A stretch of 64,000 bases of DNA from Pseudoflavonifractor sp050943825. GTDB lineage: Bacteria > Bacillota > Clostridia > Oscillospirales > Oscillospiraceae. Each line of letters begins with the position of its first letter. Position 1 is the first letter of the stretch. Positions 8,233 to 16,685 of the stretch are shown in pieces. A program made the position numbers and the translations under genes. The notes below the pieces were generated by a model. The model was not told where the DNA came from and ran no database searches. It saw nothing but the letters and a program-made list of their open reading frames with translations. The stretch spans positions 124,001 through 188,000 of the forward strand of contig NZ_JBMNPX010000001.1 in NCBI RefSeq assembly GCF_050943825.1. The letters are read 5' to 3'.

Positions 8233-9000
8233 TCAGCAGTAGGAAAACACCTCATGGTGACGGTGAGACAGGAGTACGCGCACATCGGGGAACCCCTCCT
8301 GCAGCCAATCGGCCAGCACCGGGCACACCACATTTTCCGTGGGATAGTGTCCGGCATCAATCAGGTTGAGGCCCAGTGCCTCCGCCTCCTGGAACTCGTG
8401 GTACTTGACGTCCGAGGTGACAAAGGTATCGCAGCCACAGGCCACCGCCGCGGGGCCCATGTCCCCGCAGGCACCACCGCCCACAGCCACTTTGCAGACC
8501 GGATGGCCTGCGTCCACAAAGCGGACACCGTTGGCGCCCAGCCGCTCCTTCACCTGAGCTGCGAAGACCTCCGCGCTGGGCGCACCGGAGACAATTCCGG
8601 TCCGCCCCAGGCCATCCTCGCTGAAGGGGCCGATCTGCTCCAGACCAAGGGCCTGGGCAAGAGCGTCATTGACGCCGCCGGGTGCAATATCCAGATTGGT
8701 GTGGGCACAGATGGCGGCGATATTGTGCTCCAGGAGGGCAAGCAGCTTGCGGCCTGACGGGTCCTGGTCTGTGATATGCTTGGCCGGGAAAAAGATAACC
8801 GGATGGTGGGACACAATCAGCTCCGCGCCGGCCTGGACCGCCTCTTCCACCACCGTCTCGGTGATGTCCAGTGCCACCAGAATGGTGTGTACCTCTTTGC
8901 CCCCGCGTCCCACCAGGAACCCAGCGTTGTCAAAGCTCATCTGGGTGCTGAAGGGTGCTTTTCCGTCCAGAAAATGATAGACATCCATTACAGTTGCCAT
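8233..9000 (-). CDS. Nif3-like dinuclear metal centre protein
   Basis: NIF3/YqfO family protein of 255 residues, without the extra inserted domain of some Bacillus members. Metal-ligand motifs SHHPVIFF (near residue 63), AHTNLD (near 97) and the C-terminal AGHYPTE (near 220) are visible. Members form hexameric toroids; one proposed role is GTP cyclohydrolase 1 type 2, but the true substrate is unsettled. The ATG at 9000 lies inside the end of trmK (13-bp overlap), so translation is probably coupled. The trmK-nif3 pairing is common in Firmicutes. Confidence 0.9.
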   Translation of the reverse strand: MATVMDVYHFLDGKAPFSTQMSFDNAGFLVGRGGKEVHTILVALDITETVVEEAVQAGAELIVSHHPVIFFPAKHITDQDPSGRKLLALLEHNIAAICAHTNLDIAPGGVNDALAQALGLEQIGPFSEDGLGRTGIVSGAPSAEVFAAQVKERLGANGVRFVDAGHPVCKVAVGGGACGDMGPAAVACGCDTFVTSDVKYHEFQEAEALGLNLIDAGHYPTENVVCPVLADWLQEGFPDVRVLLSHRHHEVFSYC

Positions 9001-9710
9001 GCATTCCACTCCTCTCGCATCTGCCGCAGGCCTGTGGCCACCGCTTCCAGCTCTTTTGCACGGGCAGCGTCCTCCGGTTTGCTGGACCGGACCACGCCGG
9101 CGGCAGCAGCCTCTGCGCGGCGGAGCAGCTTCTCCAGGTACTGCCCTCTCAGCGGCGCGTCCATGCCCTGATGCTGGCGTCCGGCCCACGCCTCTGCGGG
9201 CGTATAGGGTCCCTCCTCCCCTGGTACAACCAGAAGCGTGATATAGACTGTACGACCCTCCTGGGTCAGGACCTCCTGCTGGATGTGGAAGCCGTGGTCC
9301 CACAGCCAGGCCCGAAGCTGCTCCTGAGCCGTCATGGGCTGGAGAATCAGGCGGCGTCCCTCCTGCCCCGCCCAGGGGGCGGCGGTGAGAATTTCTGCAA
9401 TGGTCTCCCCGCCCATTCCGGCGATGGAGATGGTATCCGCCTCGTCGGGAGAAATACCCGCCAGGCCGTCGCACAGTCGGAAGGACAGCTTCTCCTCCAC
9501 CTCGTAGTGGGCGGCGGTCTGCCTGGCCCGGTTCAGCGGCCCCTCCCGCAGGTCGGACACCACTGCACGGTCAATCTTCCCCTGCAATACCAGCCAGACC
9601 GGGAGATAGGCGTGGTCCGTGCCCACATCCGCAAATCGGGCTCCCTCCGGCACCAGGTCGGCCACCGACTGGAGCCGGGGTGAAAGCTCATAAACGCGCA
9701 ATCTGTTCAC
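8988..9710 (-). CDS. trmK: tRNA (adenine(22)-N1)-methyltransferase
   Basis: SAM-dependent methyltransferase that makes m1A22 in the D-loop of certain tRNAs. SAM-binding motif I is FADVGTDHAYLP (near residue 22), and the family-specific GMGG motif is near residue 95. The 240-residue length and an N-terminal LSPRLQSVADLV segment fit TrmK. It is the first gene of a two-gene unit with nif3. Confidence 0.9.
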   Translation of the reverse strand: MNRLRVYELSPRLQSVADLVPEGARFADVGTDHAYLPVWLVLQGKIDRAVVSDLREGPLNRARQTAAHYEVEEKLSFRLCDGLAGISPDEADTISIAGMGGETIAEILTAAPWAGQEGRRLILQPMTAQEQLRAWLWDHGFHIQQEVLTQEGRTVYITLLVVPGEEGPYTPAEAWAGRQHQGMDAPLRGQYLEKLLRRAEAAAAGVVRSSKPEDAARAKELEAVATGLRQMREEWNAWQL

Positions 9711-9723
9711 CTCTCTGTTGAAA

Positions 9724-9752
9724 AAAAGAGAGCGGCCGGAGCCGCTCTCTCT
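9724..9752 (-). terminator. Terminator after DUF1858 gene
   Basis: AGAGAGCGGC-CGGA-GCCGCTCTCT hairpin with A-rich plus strand (T-rich on minus). Confidence 0.85.
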
Positions 9753-9763
9753 TACGGTATTGA

Positions 9764-9973
9764 TTACTGGGCAGCGCCGGTGGTCATCTTGTTCAGCTCA
9801 GCCAGCAGCGCGTCCACGTCCACGCCGTGAACCATGCAGGCCTGCTCCACGGTCTCACCGCGGGAAGAGGGGCAGCCCAGGCAGTGCATGCCGATGGAGA
9901 GGAACAGGGGCGCAGTCTCGGGGGCGATGTCCAGGATGTCGCCGATAATGGTATCCTTCGTAATCTGAACCAT
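9764..9973 (-). CDS. DUF1858 domain protein
   Basis: 69-residue protein with the DUF1858 pattern: an ITKDTIIGDILDIAP start, then GMHCLGCPSSRGETVEQAC. CxxC near residue 31 is the hallmark, and the domain also occurs as the N-terminal module of iron-sulfur repair proteins of the RIC/ScdA type. The function is unproven; a redox, metal or Fe-S role is inferred. It has its own promoter with an operator-like dyad on the -10 box, unusual for such a small gene. Confidence 0.82.
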   Translation of the reverse strand: MVQITKDTIIGDILDIAPETAPLFLSIGMHCLGCPSSRGETVEQACMVHGVDVDALLAELNKMTTGAAQ

Positions 9974-9996
9974 GGGTGGTTACCTCCGTAAATCTC

Positions 9997-10037
9997 TAGG
10001 ATATGGGTAGTATATCCTAATTCCCTCAAGAATGCAA
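9997..10037 (-). promoter_or_regulatory. Promoter with palindromic operator for DUF1858 gene
   Basis: Minus strand -35 TTGCAT (10032-10037), 17-bp spacer, -10 TATACT (10009-10014). A perfect 8-bp inverted repeat TAGGATAT-N7-ATATCCTA (9997-10019) covers the -10 box, so a bound dimer would block polymerase. Confidence 0.65.
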
Positions 10038-10085
10038 GATGGAGATTCTGTTTTTTCTTCCATCTTCGATTTTTCTCAGGCAAAT

Positions 10086-10120
10086 AAAAAACGCCCGGCG
10101 CAGATGCGCCAGGCGTTTTA
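10086..10120 (-). terminator. Terminator after zinc-ribbon gene
   Basis: AAAACGCC-C/T-GGCGC hairpin with loop AGAT, ending in A/T runs on each side. Confidence 0.8.
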
Positions 10121-10129
10121 TTGCGCGAA

Positions 10130-10408
10130 TTACTGCTGCTCACGCATACGAGCAAAGCACTCGCTGCAGTAGACAGGCCGGTCGGACTTGGGCTCGAAGG
10201 GAACCCGGGCCTCGCCGCCGCAGGCAGCACAGGTGGCGGTGAAGTACTCACGGGGGCCACGGGCGGCGTTCTTGCGGGCGTCACGGCAGGACTTGCAGCG
10301 CTGGGGCTCGTTCTGGAAGCCGCGCTCGGCGTAGAACTCCTGCTCACCAGCGGTGAACACGAACTCCTTGCCACATTCCTTGCATACGAGTGTCTTGTCT
10401 TCAAACAT
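10130..10408 (-). CDS. Small zinc-ribbon protein
   Basis: 92-residue protein with four CxxC pairs: CKECG (near residue 9), CKSC (near 38), CAACGG (near 60) and CSEC (near 78). These fit two zinc-ribbon folds. It resembles the probable zinc-ribbon domain family often found as a short stand-alone protein in Clostridia; the role is unknown. The ATG at 10408 is chosen for its AGAGAGGG ribosome site. It lies just downstream of sigH, 73 bp from its stop. Confidence 0.75.
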   Translation of the reverse strand: MFEDKTLVCKECGKEFVFTAGEQEFYAERGFQNEPQRCKSCRDARKNAARGPREYFTATCAACGGEARVPFEPKSDRPVYCSECFARMREQQ

Positions 10409-10481
10409 GATGATACCCTCTCTTTGACTCTTTGCCCAGGTCAGGATAAACCTACTTTGCTGGGACATGTAATATTTGCGT

Positions 10482-11117
10482 TCAGCTTTCGCTGATATCG
10501 CCAGACTGGAAATGCTTCGCCACCTTGCGCCTGATGCGCTGGACAGCGTTGTCCACCGATTTCGGGGACCGTTTTACCTCGGCTGCAATCTCATCATAGG
10601 ACAGTCCATTCAGATACAGTCCGAGGACTTTCGCTTCGAAACCGGACAGCTGGCCCTTCAGCACGCCCAAGCGCTCCTGAAGCTCTTCCCTGCCAATCAT
10701 GATGGTTTCAGGGTTCTCCAGACGCTCCTGGTCAGTACCATAAGCATAGTGGTCGGTCTTTCCATCAAAGAAAGGGGTTTCGAATGAGATATAGTTGTTC
10801 AGCGGCGTGTGCTTATCGCGGGACGCCGCTTTCACCGCGGATAGGAGACGGTTCCTTATGCAAGTTTCAGCATAAGTATGAAAAGAAGCACCCTTGGACG
10901 GGTCATAGACCCGAATGGCAGCCAGCAGGCCAACCATTCCCTCCTGAATCAGGTCCTCGCTGTCTCCCCCAGCCAAAAAGAGGGGGCGGGAACACATACG
11001 TACCAAGCGGTTATACCGAATGACCAGTATTTCCTCCGCCAGACGATCCCCGGACGCAGCCTGGATACACAGGGCCTCATCTGACAACTTTTGGTGATCC
11101 TGATCCATTGGCTTCAT
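10482..11117 (-). CDS. sigH: RNA polymerase sporulation sigma factor SigH
   Basis: Sigma-70 family factor for the transition to sporulation. Region 2 (EDLIQEGMVGLLAAIRVYDPSKG, near residues 55-75) and region 4 with its helix-turn-helix (LSYDEIAAEVKRSPKSVDNAVQRIRRK) are intact. At 211 residues it matches Firmicute SigH. The ATG at 11117 has GGAG 8-9 nt upstream; a Met three codons in is an alternative. In Bacillus sigH sits between rlmB/yacP and ribosomal genes; here it stands next to a small zinc-ribbon gene. Confidence 0.92.
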   Translation of the reverse strand: MKPMDQDHQKLSDEALCIQAASGDRLAEEILVIRYNRLVRMCSRPLFLAGGDSEDLIQEGMVGLLAAIRVYDPSKGASFHTYAETCIRNRLLSAVKAASRDKHTPLNNYISFETPFFDGKTDHYAYGTDQERLENPETIMIGREELQERLGVLKGQLSGFEAKVLGLYLNGLSYDEIAAEVKRSPKSVDNAVQRIRRKVAKHFQSGDISES

Positions 11118-11134
11118 TCAAAATCTCCTTACCT

Positions 11135-11163
11135 ATTAAAGCAGAAGAACCGGTATTTGTCAA
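11135..11163 (-). promoter_or_regulatory. sigH promoter
   Basis: Minus strand TTGACA (11158-11163), 17-bp spacer, TTTAAT (11135-11140); perfect -35. Confidence 0.7.
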
Positions 11164-11201
11164 TAGTTTTATGCAAGTTATTTTAAATGACACGGAAAAA
11201 C

Positions 11202-12551
11202 TCAGAGGGTTTTAATCAGATTTGCCAATTCGTGCGCACAGGACTGGGCAGTCTCCTCGTCCTTGGCCTCCACCATGACCCGGATCAGAGCCTCGGTGCC
11301 GGAAGGACGTACCAGAATGCGGCCGTCCCCTGCCAGCCGGGCCTCCTGCTGGGCAATGGCGGCCTTCAGATCAGCGTTGGCCATGATCTCCGCCTTCTTG
11401 GCCTTGTCGGCCACAGCCACGTTTACCAGCAGCTGGGGATAACGCTTGCAGTCGGCCACCAGCTCGGAGGCCTTCTTCCCGGATCTGTGCAGCAGAGCCA
11501 GAAGCTGAAGAGCGGTCAGCTGACCGTCGCCGGTGGTGGCGTAGCGGCGGAAAATCATATGGCCGGACTGCTCGCCGCCCAGCACATAGCCGCACTCCTC
11601 CATCTTCTCCAGCACGTTGCGGTCGCCCACGTCGGTGCACAGCAGCTGCATGCCCCGCTCGCGGCAGAACACGTGCAGGCCCAGATTGCTCATTACAGTG
11701 GCTACCACCGCGTTGCCGGGCAGCTCTCCCCTGCTCATCAGGTCCTGGCCGCAGACGGCCATAATCTGGTCGCCGTCAATCTCATTGCCCAGCTCATCGC
11801 AGGCCAGGCAGCGGTCGGCATCGCCGTCAAAGGCAATGCCCAGGTCGTAGCCGCCGGCCTTGACCATGGTGCACAGCTTATCCAGGTGGGTAGAGCCGCA
11901 GCCGTTGTTGATGTTCACGCCGTCGGGGTCGGCGTTGATGACGTCGGTGTGCAGCTCGGGGAAACGGTCAAACAGCCGGGCGGCAGTGGTGGAAGAGGTG
12001 CCGTTGGCGCAGTCCACCAGAATCCGCATGCCCGCCAGATCTGTGTTCACGGTGGAGGCCAGATGGTCAATGTAGTCCTCCCGCTCCTTCTGGTCGGCGT
12101 AGATGACCCGGCCGATGTCGCCGTTGGTCTTCAGGGGCACTTCCTTGCCGGAGAGGATGATATCCTCAATCTCGCCCTCCAGGGCGTCGGAGAGCTTGAA
12201 GCCCTGACCGTTGAAGATCTTGATGCCGTTGTGCTCAAAGGGGTTGTGGGAGGCGGAGATGACGATACCTGCGTCGGCGTTGTTGTCCACCGTGATCCAG
12301 GCCACGGCCGGGGTGGGAATGACGCCCAGATGAAGCACATCGGCGCCGGCGGAGCACAGTCCGGCAATCAGAGCGCCCTCCAGCAGGTCGGAGGAGATGC
12401 GGGTGTCCTTGCCGATGGCCACCAGCGGCTTGTGGTTGCCCTCTCTGGTGAGCACCTGAGCAGCGGCCAGGCCCACCTTATAGGCCAGGGTGGCGTCCAG
12501 CCCGGCGTTGACCACGCCGCGGATTCCGTCAGTACCGAACAATTTTCCCAT
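11202..12551 (-). CDS. glmM: Phosphoglucosamine mutase
   Basis: Interconverts glucosamine-6-phosphate and glucosamine-1-phosphate for UDP-GlcNAc and peptidoglycan. The phospho-serine motif ISASHNPFEHNG is near residue 100, the Mg-binding DGDADR near 243, and the C-terminal phosphate-binding RPSGTEALIR near 415. 449 residues is typical. The ATG at 12551 is chosen over an in-frame TTG six bases upstream because AAAGGA is spaced for it. It is last in the ruvC-ruvA-ruvB-glmM run. Confidence 0.96.
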   Translation of the reverse strand: MGKLFGTDGIRGVVNAGLDATLAYKVGLAAAQVLTREGNHKPLVAIGKDTRISSDLLEGALIAGLCSAGADVLHLGVIPTPAVAWITVDNNADAGIVISASHNPFEHNGIKIFNGQGFKLSDALEGEIEDIILSGKEVPLKTNGDIGRVIYADQKEREDYIDHLASTVNTDLAGMRILVDCANGTSSTTAARLFDRFPELHTDVINADPDGVNINNGCGSTHLDKLCTMVKAGGYDLGIAFDGDADRCLACDELGNEIDGDQIMAVCGQDLMSRGELPGNAVVATVMSNLGLHVFCRERGMQLLCTDVGDRNVLEKMEECGYVLGGEQSGHMIFRRYATTGDGQLTALQLLALLHRSGKKASELVADCKRYPQLLVNVAVADKAKKAEIMANADLKAAIAQQEARLAGDGRILVRPSGTEALIRVMVEAKDEETAQSCAHELANLIKTL

Positions 12552-12614
12552 ATTCAAAACATTCCTTTCCGCTGTGTGTATTTGGATGGGACACAGTCCC
12601 GATGTTGGCTCTTG

Positions 12615-13670
12615 TCAGAAGGACAGCTGGTCCAGACCGTCAGCCCGGGGCACGGGCAGCCCCAGATGCTCATAGGCCCGGCGGGTGACGCAGCGGCCTC
12701 TGGGTGTACGGGTCAGGAAACCCATCTGCATCAGATAGGGCTCATACACGTCCTCCAGGGTGACGGCCTCTTCATTGATGGTGGCTGCCAGGGTCTCCAG
12801 GCCAACGGGGCCGCCGCTGTAGTGTTCGATGATGCTGGTGAGCATCCGGCGGTCCACGGCGTCCAGACCCAGATAGTCCACCTCCAGGGCGCTGAGGGCC
12901 TCATCTGCCACGTCGCGGGTGATGACGCCGCCTGCACGCACCTGTGCGAAGTCCCGCACCCGGCGGAGCATCCGGTTGGCGATACGGGGTGTGCCCCGGC
13001 TCCGTCTTGCAATCTCCATGGCTCCCTCCGCCTCAATAGGCACGCCCAGAATACCCGCCGAACGGGAGACAATCAGGGCCAGCTCATCAGGGGTATACAG
13101 CTCCAGCCGCAGGGTGACGCCGAAGCGGTCCCGCAGAGGCGCGGACAGCTGGCCCGCTCGGGTGGTGGCGCCGATAAGCGTGAATCTGGGCAGGTCCAGA
13201 CGGATGGAGTTGGCGGAAGGGCCCTTGCCAATGATAATGTCGATGGCAAAGTCCTCCATGGCGGGATAGAGAATCTCCTCCACCGAGCGGTTGAGCCGGT
13301 GGATCTCGTCCACAAAGAGAATGTCATTCTCCTGTAGGTTGGTCAGCAGGGCTGCCAGGTCACCCGGCTTCTCAATGGCGGGGCCGGAGGTGATACGGAT
13401 GTTGACCCCCATCTCGTTGGCGATGATGCCGGACAGGGTGGTCTTGCCCAGGCCCGGTGGGCCATGGAGCAGCACGTGGTCCAGAGGCTCCCCACGCATC
13501 TTGGCCGCCTGGATAAAGACCTCCAGGTTGCCCTTGGCCTTCTTCTGGCCGATGTACTCTGAGAGAGTCTTGGGCCGTAAGGAGCCCTCGTTCTCATCGT
13601 CCCGGGTCAGGGATGTGGTCACCAGAGGCTCTTCGGTCTCAAAACCGCTCTCCGAAAAATCGATGCTCAA
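12615..13670 (-). CDS. ruvB: Holliday junction branch migration helicase RuvB
   Basis: AAA+ motor that drives branch migration on RuvA-bound Holliday junctions. Walker A GPPGLGKTTLS (near residue 66), Walker B ILFVDEIHR (near 115) and the sensor GATTRAG (near 165) are present, followed by the C-terminal winged helix. 351 residues. The start appears to be TTG at 13670 with GAGG upstream, giving SIDFSESGFE. It is placed between ruvA (52 bp) and glmM (63 bp) in one operon. Confidence 0.97.
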   Translation of the reverse strand: MSIDFSESGFETEEPLVTTSLTRDDENEGSLRPKTLSEYIGQKKAKGNLEVFIQAAKMRGEPLDHVLLHGPPGLGKTTLSGIIANEMGVNIRITSGPAIEKPGDLAALLTNLQENDILFVDEIHRLNRSVEEILYPAMEDFAIDIIIGKGPSANSIRLDLPRFTLIGATTRAGQLSAPLRDRFGVTLRLELYTPDELALIVSRSAGILGVPIEAEGAMEIARRSRGTPRIANRMLRRVRDFAQVRAGGVITRDVADEALSALEVDYLGLDAVDRRMLTSIIEHYSGGPVGLETLAATINEEAVTLEDVYEPYLMQMGFLTRTPRGRCVTRRAYEHLGLPVPRADGLDQLSF

Positions 13671-13722
13671 ATGCTCACTTCCTCTTCCGTGCGGACGTGA
13701 TGTCCGCCGGCTGTTTTTGTGG

Positions 13723-14328
13723 TCACTTCACCATCTTCTTCAGCGCCTGCTTGATGATCTCCTCAAGGGCCAGCGCCTCCATGTCGATGTTCTTCAGGGC
13801 GGCAGCCGCCTCGGCCTGGCTGTACCCCAGGACGGCCAGAGCGGCCGCGGCCTCGCTGGCCTTGTTCTGGGGAATGACCGTAACGCCGGTTCCGCCGTAG
13901 CTCTCTCCGCCGGGGGTGGTGAGCTGGCCCTTGGCCAGCTTATCCTTGAGCTCCAGAATGATGCGCTGGGCGATCTTCTTGCCGATGCCGGGGGCCACGG
14001 TGAGGGCCTTCTCGTCGCCGGTAATGATGGACGTGGCCAGACCCTCGGGACTGGTGGAGGACAGGATGGACAGCGCCGCCTTGGGCCCCACGCCGGACAC
14101 GCTGATAAGCAGCTGGAAGCAGCTGAGCTCATTCTCACTGGCAAAGCCGTAGAGCTCCATGGCGTCCTCACGGACGTTGAGGTGGGTGTAGAGAGTGGCG
14201 TTCTCCCCTTTCCTCAGCCGGGCAAGGGTGTTGTTGGTGGTGCGGCAGGCATAGCCCACGCCGCCGCAGTCCACAACGGCCAGATAGGGCGCCATGTGGA
14301 CCACAGGGCCTTTCACATAGTAAAACAT
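13723..14328 (-). CDS. ruvA: Holliday junction DNA helicase subunit RuvA
   Basis: Binds four-way junctions as a tetramer and loads RuvB. It has an N-terminal OB fold, two helix-hairpin-helix motifs (SVSGVGPKAAL near residue 75 and APGIGKKIAQR near 112), and a C-terminal UBA-like domain III (YSQAEAAAALKNID) that contacts RuvB. 201 residues, typical. It is separated from ruvC by 28 bp. Confidence 0.96.
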   Translation of the reverse strand: MFYYVKGPVVHMAPYLAVVDCGGVGYACRTTNNTLARLRKGENATLYTHLNVREDAMELYGFASENELSCFQLLISVSGVGPKAALSILSSTSPEGLATSIITGDEKALTVAPGIGKKIAQRIILELKDKLAKGQLTTPGGESYGGTGVTVIPQNKASEAAAALAVLGYSQAEAAAALKNIDMEALALEEIIKQALKKMVK

Positions 14329-14356
14329 ATCGGTTCCTCACTGTGTTTCTCAATTG

Positions 14357-14896
14357 TCAGCGGCGATCATCCCGGACGGCATACCGGCCGCTGCCCGGTC
14401 GGGCGGAGTCCAGCAGAGACAGTCTGGAAGAGGACGAACGGGCATGGCACAGGGCGATGGCCACGGCGTCCGCCGCGTCATCCGGCTTGGGCACGTCCTT
14501 CAGCCCCAGCAGGCGTTTGGTCATATCCATCACCTGCCGCTTTTCCGCCTTTCCGTACCCCACCACCGCCTGTTTGACCTGGGAGGGGCTGTACTCAAAG
14601 ATGGGGACGCAGGCCCGCTCTGCCTCGGTCAGAATGACCCCTCTGGCCTGGGCTACGCCGATGCCGGTGGTCACATTCTGGTTGAAGAACAGCTCCTCCA
14701 CCGCCATGGCGTCCGGCTTGAACTGGCGGAGCAGGGTGGCCATATCGTCCGATATCTGGAGCAGCCGGGCAGGCAACGGCAGCCCCGCCGGAGTGGTGAT
14801 GGCGCCGCAGCGGATCAGTCTCTGCCGCCCTGGTACCGCCTCCAGCACCCCGAAGCCAACGATGGCGAAGCCAGGGTCTATTCCCAAAATGATCAT
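14357..14896 (-). CDS. ruvC: Holliday junction resolvase RuvC
   Basis: Metal-dependent endonuclease that cuts Holliday junctions. It has an RNase-H-like fold with acidic residues in GIDPG (near residue 5), AVEELFF (near 65) and the C-terminal DDAADAVAIALCH (near 140). The ATG at 14896 is chosen because GGAGG lies 5 nt upstream and the core begins immediately with MIILGIDPG; the frame is open seven codons further upstream. First gene of the ruvCAB-glmM run. Confidence 0.96.
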   Translation of the reverse strand: MIILGIDPGFAIVGFGVLEAVPGRQRLIRCGAITTPAGLPLPARLLQISDDMATLLRQFKPDAMAVEELFFNQNVTTGIGVAQARGVILTEAERACVPIFEYSPSQVKQAVVGYGKAEKRQVMDMTKRLLGLKDVPKPDDAADAVAIALCHARSSSSRLSLLDSARPGSGRYAVRDDRR

Positions 14897-14971
14897 GGTA
14901 ACCTCCTGGGTATACATACGGATTTATTCTATCACGACGGAGGATGTGGCGCAACAAAGAATTATCGCGAT

Positions 14972-15019
14972 AAAACAGCAGACGCCGCGGCAGATTCTGC
15001 CGCGGCGTCTGCTGTTTTA
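14972..15019 (-). terminator. Terminator after xerD
   Basis: A 22-bp stem, AAAACAGCAGACGCCGCGGCAG / CTGCCGCGGCGTCTGCTGTTTT with a short loop, separates xerD from ruvC. One of the strongest hairpins in the window. Confidence 0.88.
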
Positions 15020-15060
15020 GAAGGAGAATTGTAAACGAAAGTCCCGTATCCACCCTCAGC

Positions 15061-15939
15061 TTATGCGCGGGGATGGGCTTTGTTGTATACATCTTTCAGC
15101 TTCTGGTTCACCAGCTGAGCGTATATCTGGGTTGACGAGATATCGGCGTGACCCAGCATCTCCTGGATGGACCGCAGGTCCGCGCCGTTCTCCAGCAGAT
15201 GAGCTGCAAAAGAGTGCCGCAGGGTGTGGGGGGTAATGTCCTTACGGATGCCCGCCTTCTCCTGGTAGTGCTTGATGATCTTCCAAAAGCCCTGGCGGCT
15301 CATACGTTCCCCGTTCATGTTGACAAACAGGGCCTTCTCGTCCGGGTGCTCAATCATCTGGGGGCGGACCTGAGTCATGTAAGCGGTCAGCGCCCGCACG
15401 GCGGCGGGATAGAGCGGAATAATCCGCTCCTTGGTCCGGCCCACGCAGCGGACAAAGCCCGCGGACAGATTGACATGCTCCAGATTGAGCCCAATCAGCT
15501 CGGAAACCCGGATGCCAGTGGCATACAGCAGCTCCAGCATGGCCTTGTCCCGGCAGCCCTTGGCGTCGGAGGGATCGGGCTGCTCCAGAAAGAGGTCCAC
15601 CTCTTTGCTGGTGAGAATCTGAGGCAGCTTCCGCTCCACCTTGGCAGGGGTGATCCCCCGCACAGGGTTGACAGTCACAACGCCGGCGCCAATCAGGAAG
15701 TTGTAAAAGGACTTCATGGAGGCCAGACTTCTGGTCACCGTGGCCACTGACTTCCCTTTTCCGGACAGATGCTTCACATACCGCTCCACATCCGCCTGCC
15801 CGGCCTGTTCTGCCGTCAGGTTCTCTCCCTCCAGCCAGCCTGCGTACTGGTGGATATCCCGCAGGTAGGAACTGAGTGTATTGAGGGACGCCTTTTTCTC
15901 TGTCTTCAGGTATGACTCATACTCTTTTAAATAATCCAT
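15061..15939 (-). CDS. xerD: Tyrosine recombinase XerD
   Basis: Resolves chromosome dimers at dif. The core-binding domain (about residues 1-95) has YLRDIHQYAGWL. Catalytic residues are Arg in TGIRVSEL (near 147), HTLRHSFAAHLL (near 240), GH in LGHADISS (near 267) and the nucleophile in TQIYAQL (near 276). 292 residues from the ATG at 15939 matches canonical XerD; a Met six codons upstream (15957) is an alternative. It is co-directional with spoIIM and proC, and proC-spoIIM-xerD clusters are usual in Clostridia. Confidence 0.9.
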   Translation of the reverse strand: MDYLKEYESYLKTEKKASLNTLSSYLRDIHQYAGWLEGENLTAEQAGQADVERYVKHLSGKGKSVATVTRSLASMKSFYNFLIGAGVVTVNPVRGITPAKVERKLPQILTSKEVDLFLEQPDPSDAKGCRDKAMLELLYATGIRVSELIGLNLEHVNLSAGFVRCVGRTKERIIPLYPAAVRALTAYMTQVRPQMIEHPDEKALFVNMNGERMSRQGFWKIIKHYQEKAGIRKDITPHTLRHSFAAHLLENGADLRSIQEMLGHADISSTQIYAQLVNQKLKDVYNKAHPRA

Positions 15940-16000
15940 CCCCTGCCGCGTCTCCATCCTATGTAGAATTCGGCGGCTCTGCCTCCTGGCAGGTACACGC

Positions 16001-16630
16001 CTATGCCGCCAGCATCCCGGCTGCCCACGCAACGAGCGTGGGGACGGCCAGGTATTCCAGCAGTATACACACACAGAACGCCCCGGCGCACATGCCGCAG
16101 CGCAGAAAATAGGCCCGGCCAAAGGGGGAGCCTCTCCTGCTCTCCCCCATGGTCCGCCCGGCCAGGCGGGCCGAAGCTGTCAGTCCCTGGACACCCAGAA
16201 CAAAAAGCGCCGGGATGCTGACCGCGCCGGATACCCCGAAAATCAGCGTGGCTGCAAAGCAGCCCTCGCTGCCGAACATACGAACAAAGGAGGACACTGC
16301 AAAGGACAACAGAAACCCCCGGACAGCAAACAAAATAGGAATACCAAGAACACCGAGTGCTGTGAAGCCCAGAGCCACAACAAAAACAGGCCAGCGGAGC
16401 AGATCCCACAGCAGCGGCAAAAGAGCGGGGGGCTGCACGCCGCCCTCTCCTGCAGCGGAGAGAAATCCCTGAATATAGGATGTCAGACTCTCGCTGCCGC
16501 TGCCTCCGGCTGCGGCGGCCAGCAGACATCCTGCCGTACTGCCCAGAAAGAAACAGATTCCCAACGCTGCAAGGGCGGGACCACCGCCCTCTGCGGGAAC
16601 ATCCCACACCCCTGCCACAGCTCTGTGCAT
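16001..16630 (-). CDS. spoIIM: SpoIIM-like membrane protein
   Basis: 209-residue protein with about five membrane segments (near residues 20-45, 75-100, 105-125, 135-155 and 185-205). The spacing and context (directly before xerD) fit stage II sporulation protein M, a partner of SpoIID/SpoIIP in septal peptidoglycan remodelling during engulfment. The ATG at 16630 has GGAGGTGA upstream. Sequence similarity judged by eye is modest, so the subfamily is less certain than the fold. Confidence 0.72.
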   Translation of the reverse strand: MHRAVAGVWDVPAEGGGPALAALGICFFLGSTAGCLLAAAAGGSGSESLTSYIQGFLSAAGEGGVQPPALLPLLWDLLRWPVFVVALGFTALGVLGIPILFAVRGFLLSFAVSSFVRMFGSEGCFAATLIFGVSGAVSIPALFVLGVQGLTASARLAGRTMGESRRGSPFGRAYFLRCGMCAGAFCVCILLEYLAVPTLVAWAAGMLAA

Positions 16631-16685
16631 AGGCCGTCACCTCCATGACCAACCTATGCAAGTCCCGGCGTGATTAGAAGCGCTG

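Noticed and set aside
8233..9474. A 413-codon version of the Nif3-like protein
   Set aside because: The extra N-terminal part is the antisense-free overlap with trmK in another frame; homology starts at MATVMDVYHF with the ATG at 9000.
11187..13337. Long plus-strand open frame of about 700 codons
   Set aside because: It is antisense to glmM and ruvB. Its product is Gly/Ala/Val/His/Gln-rich without domain logic, a by-product of GC-rich codon use.
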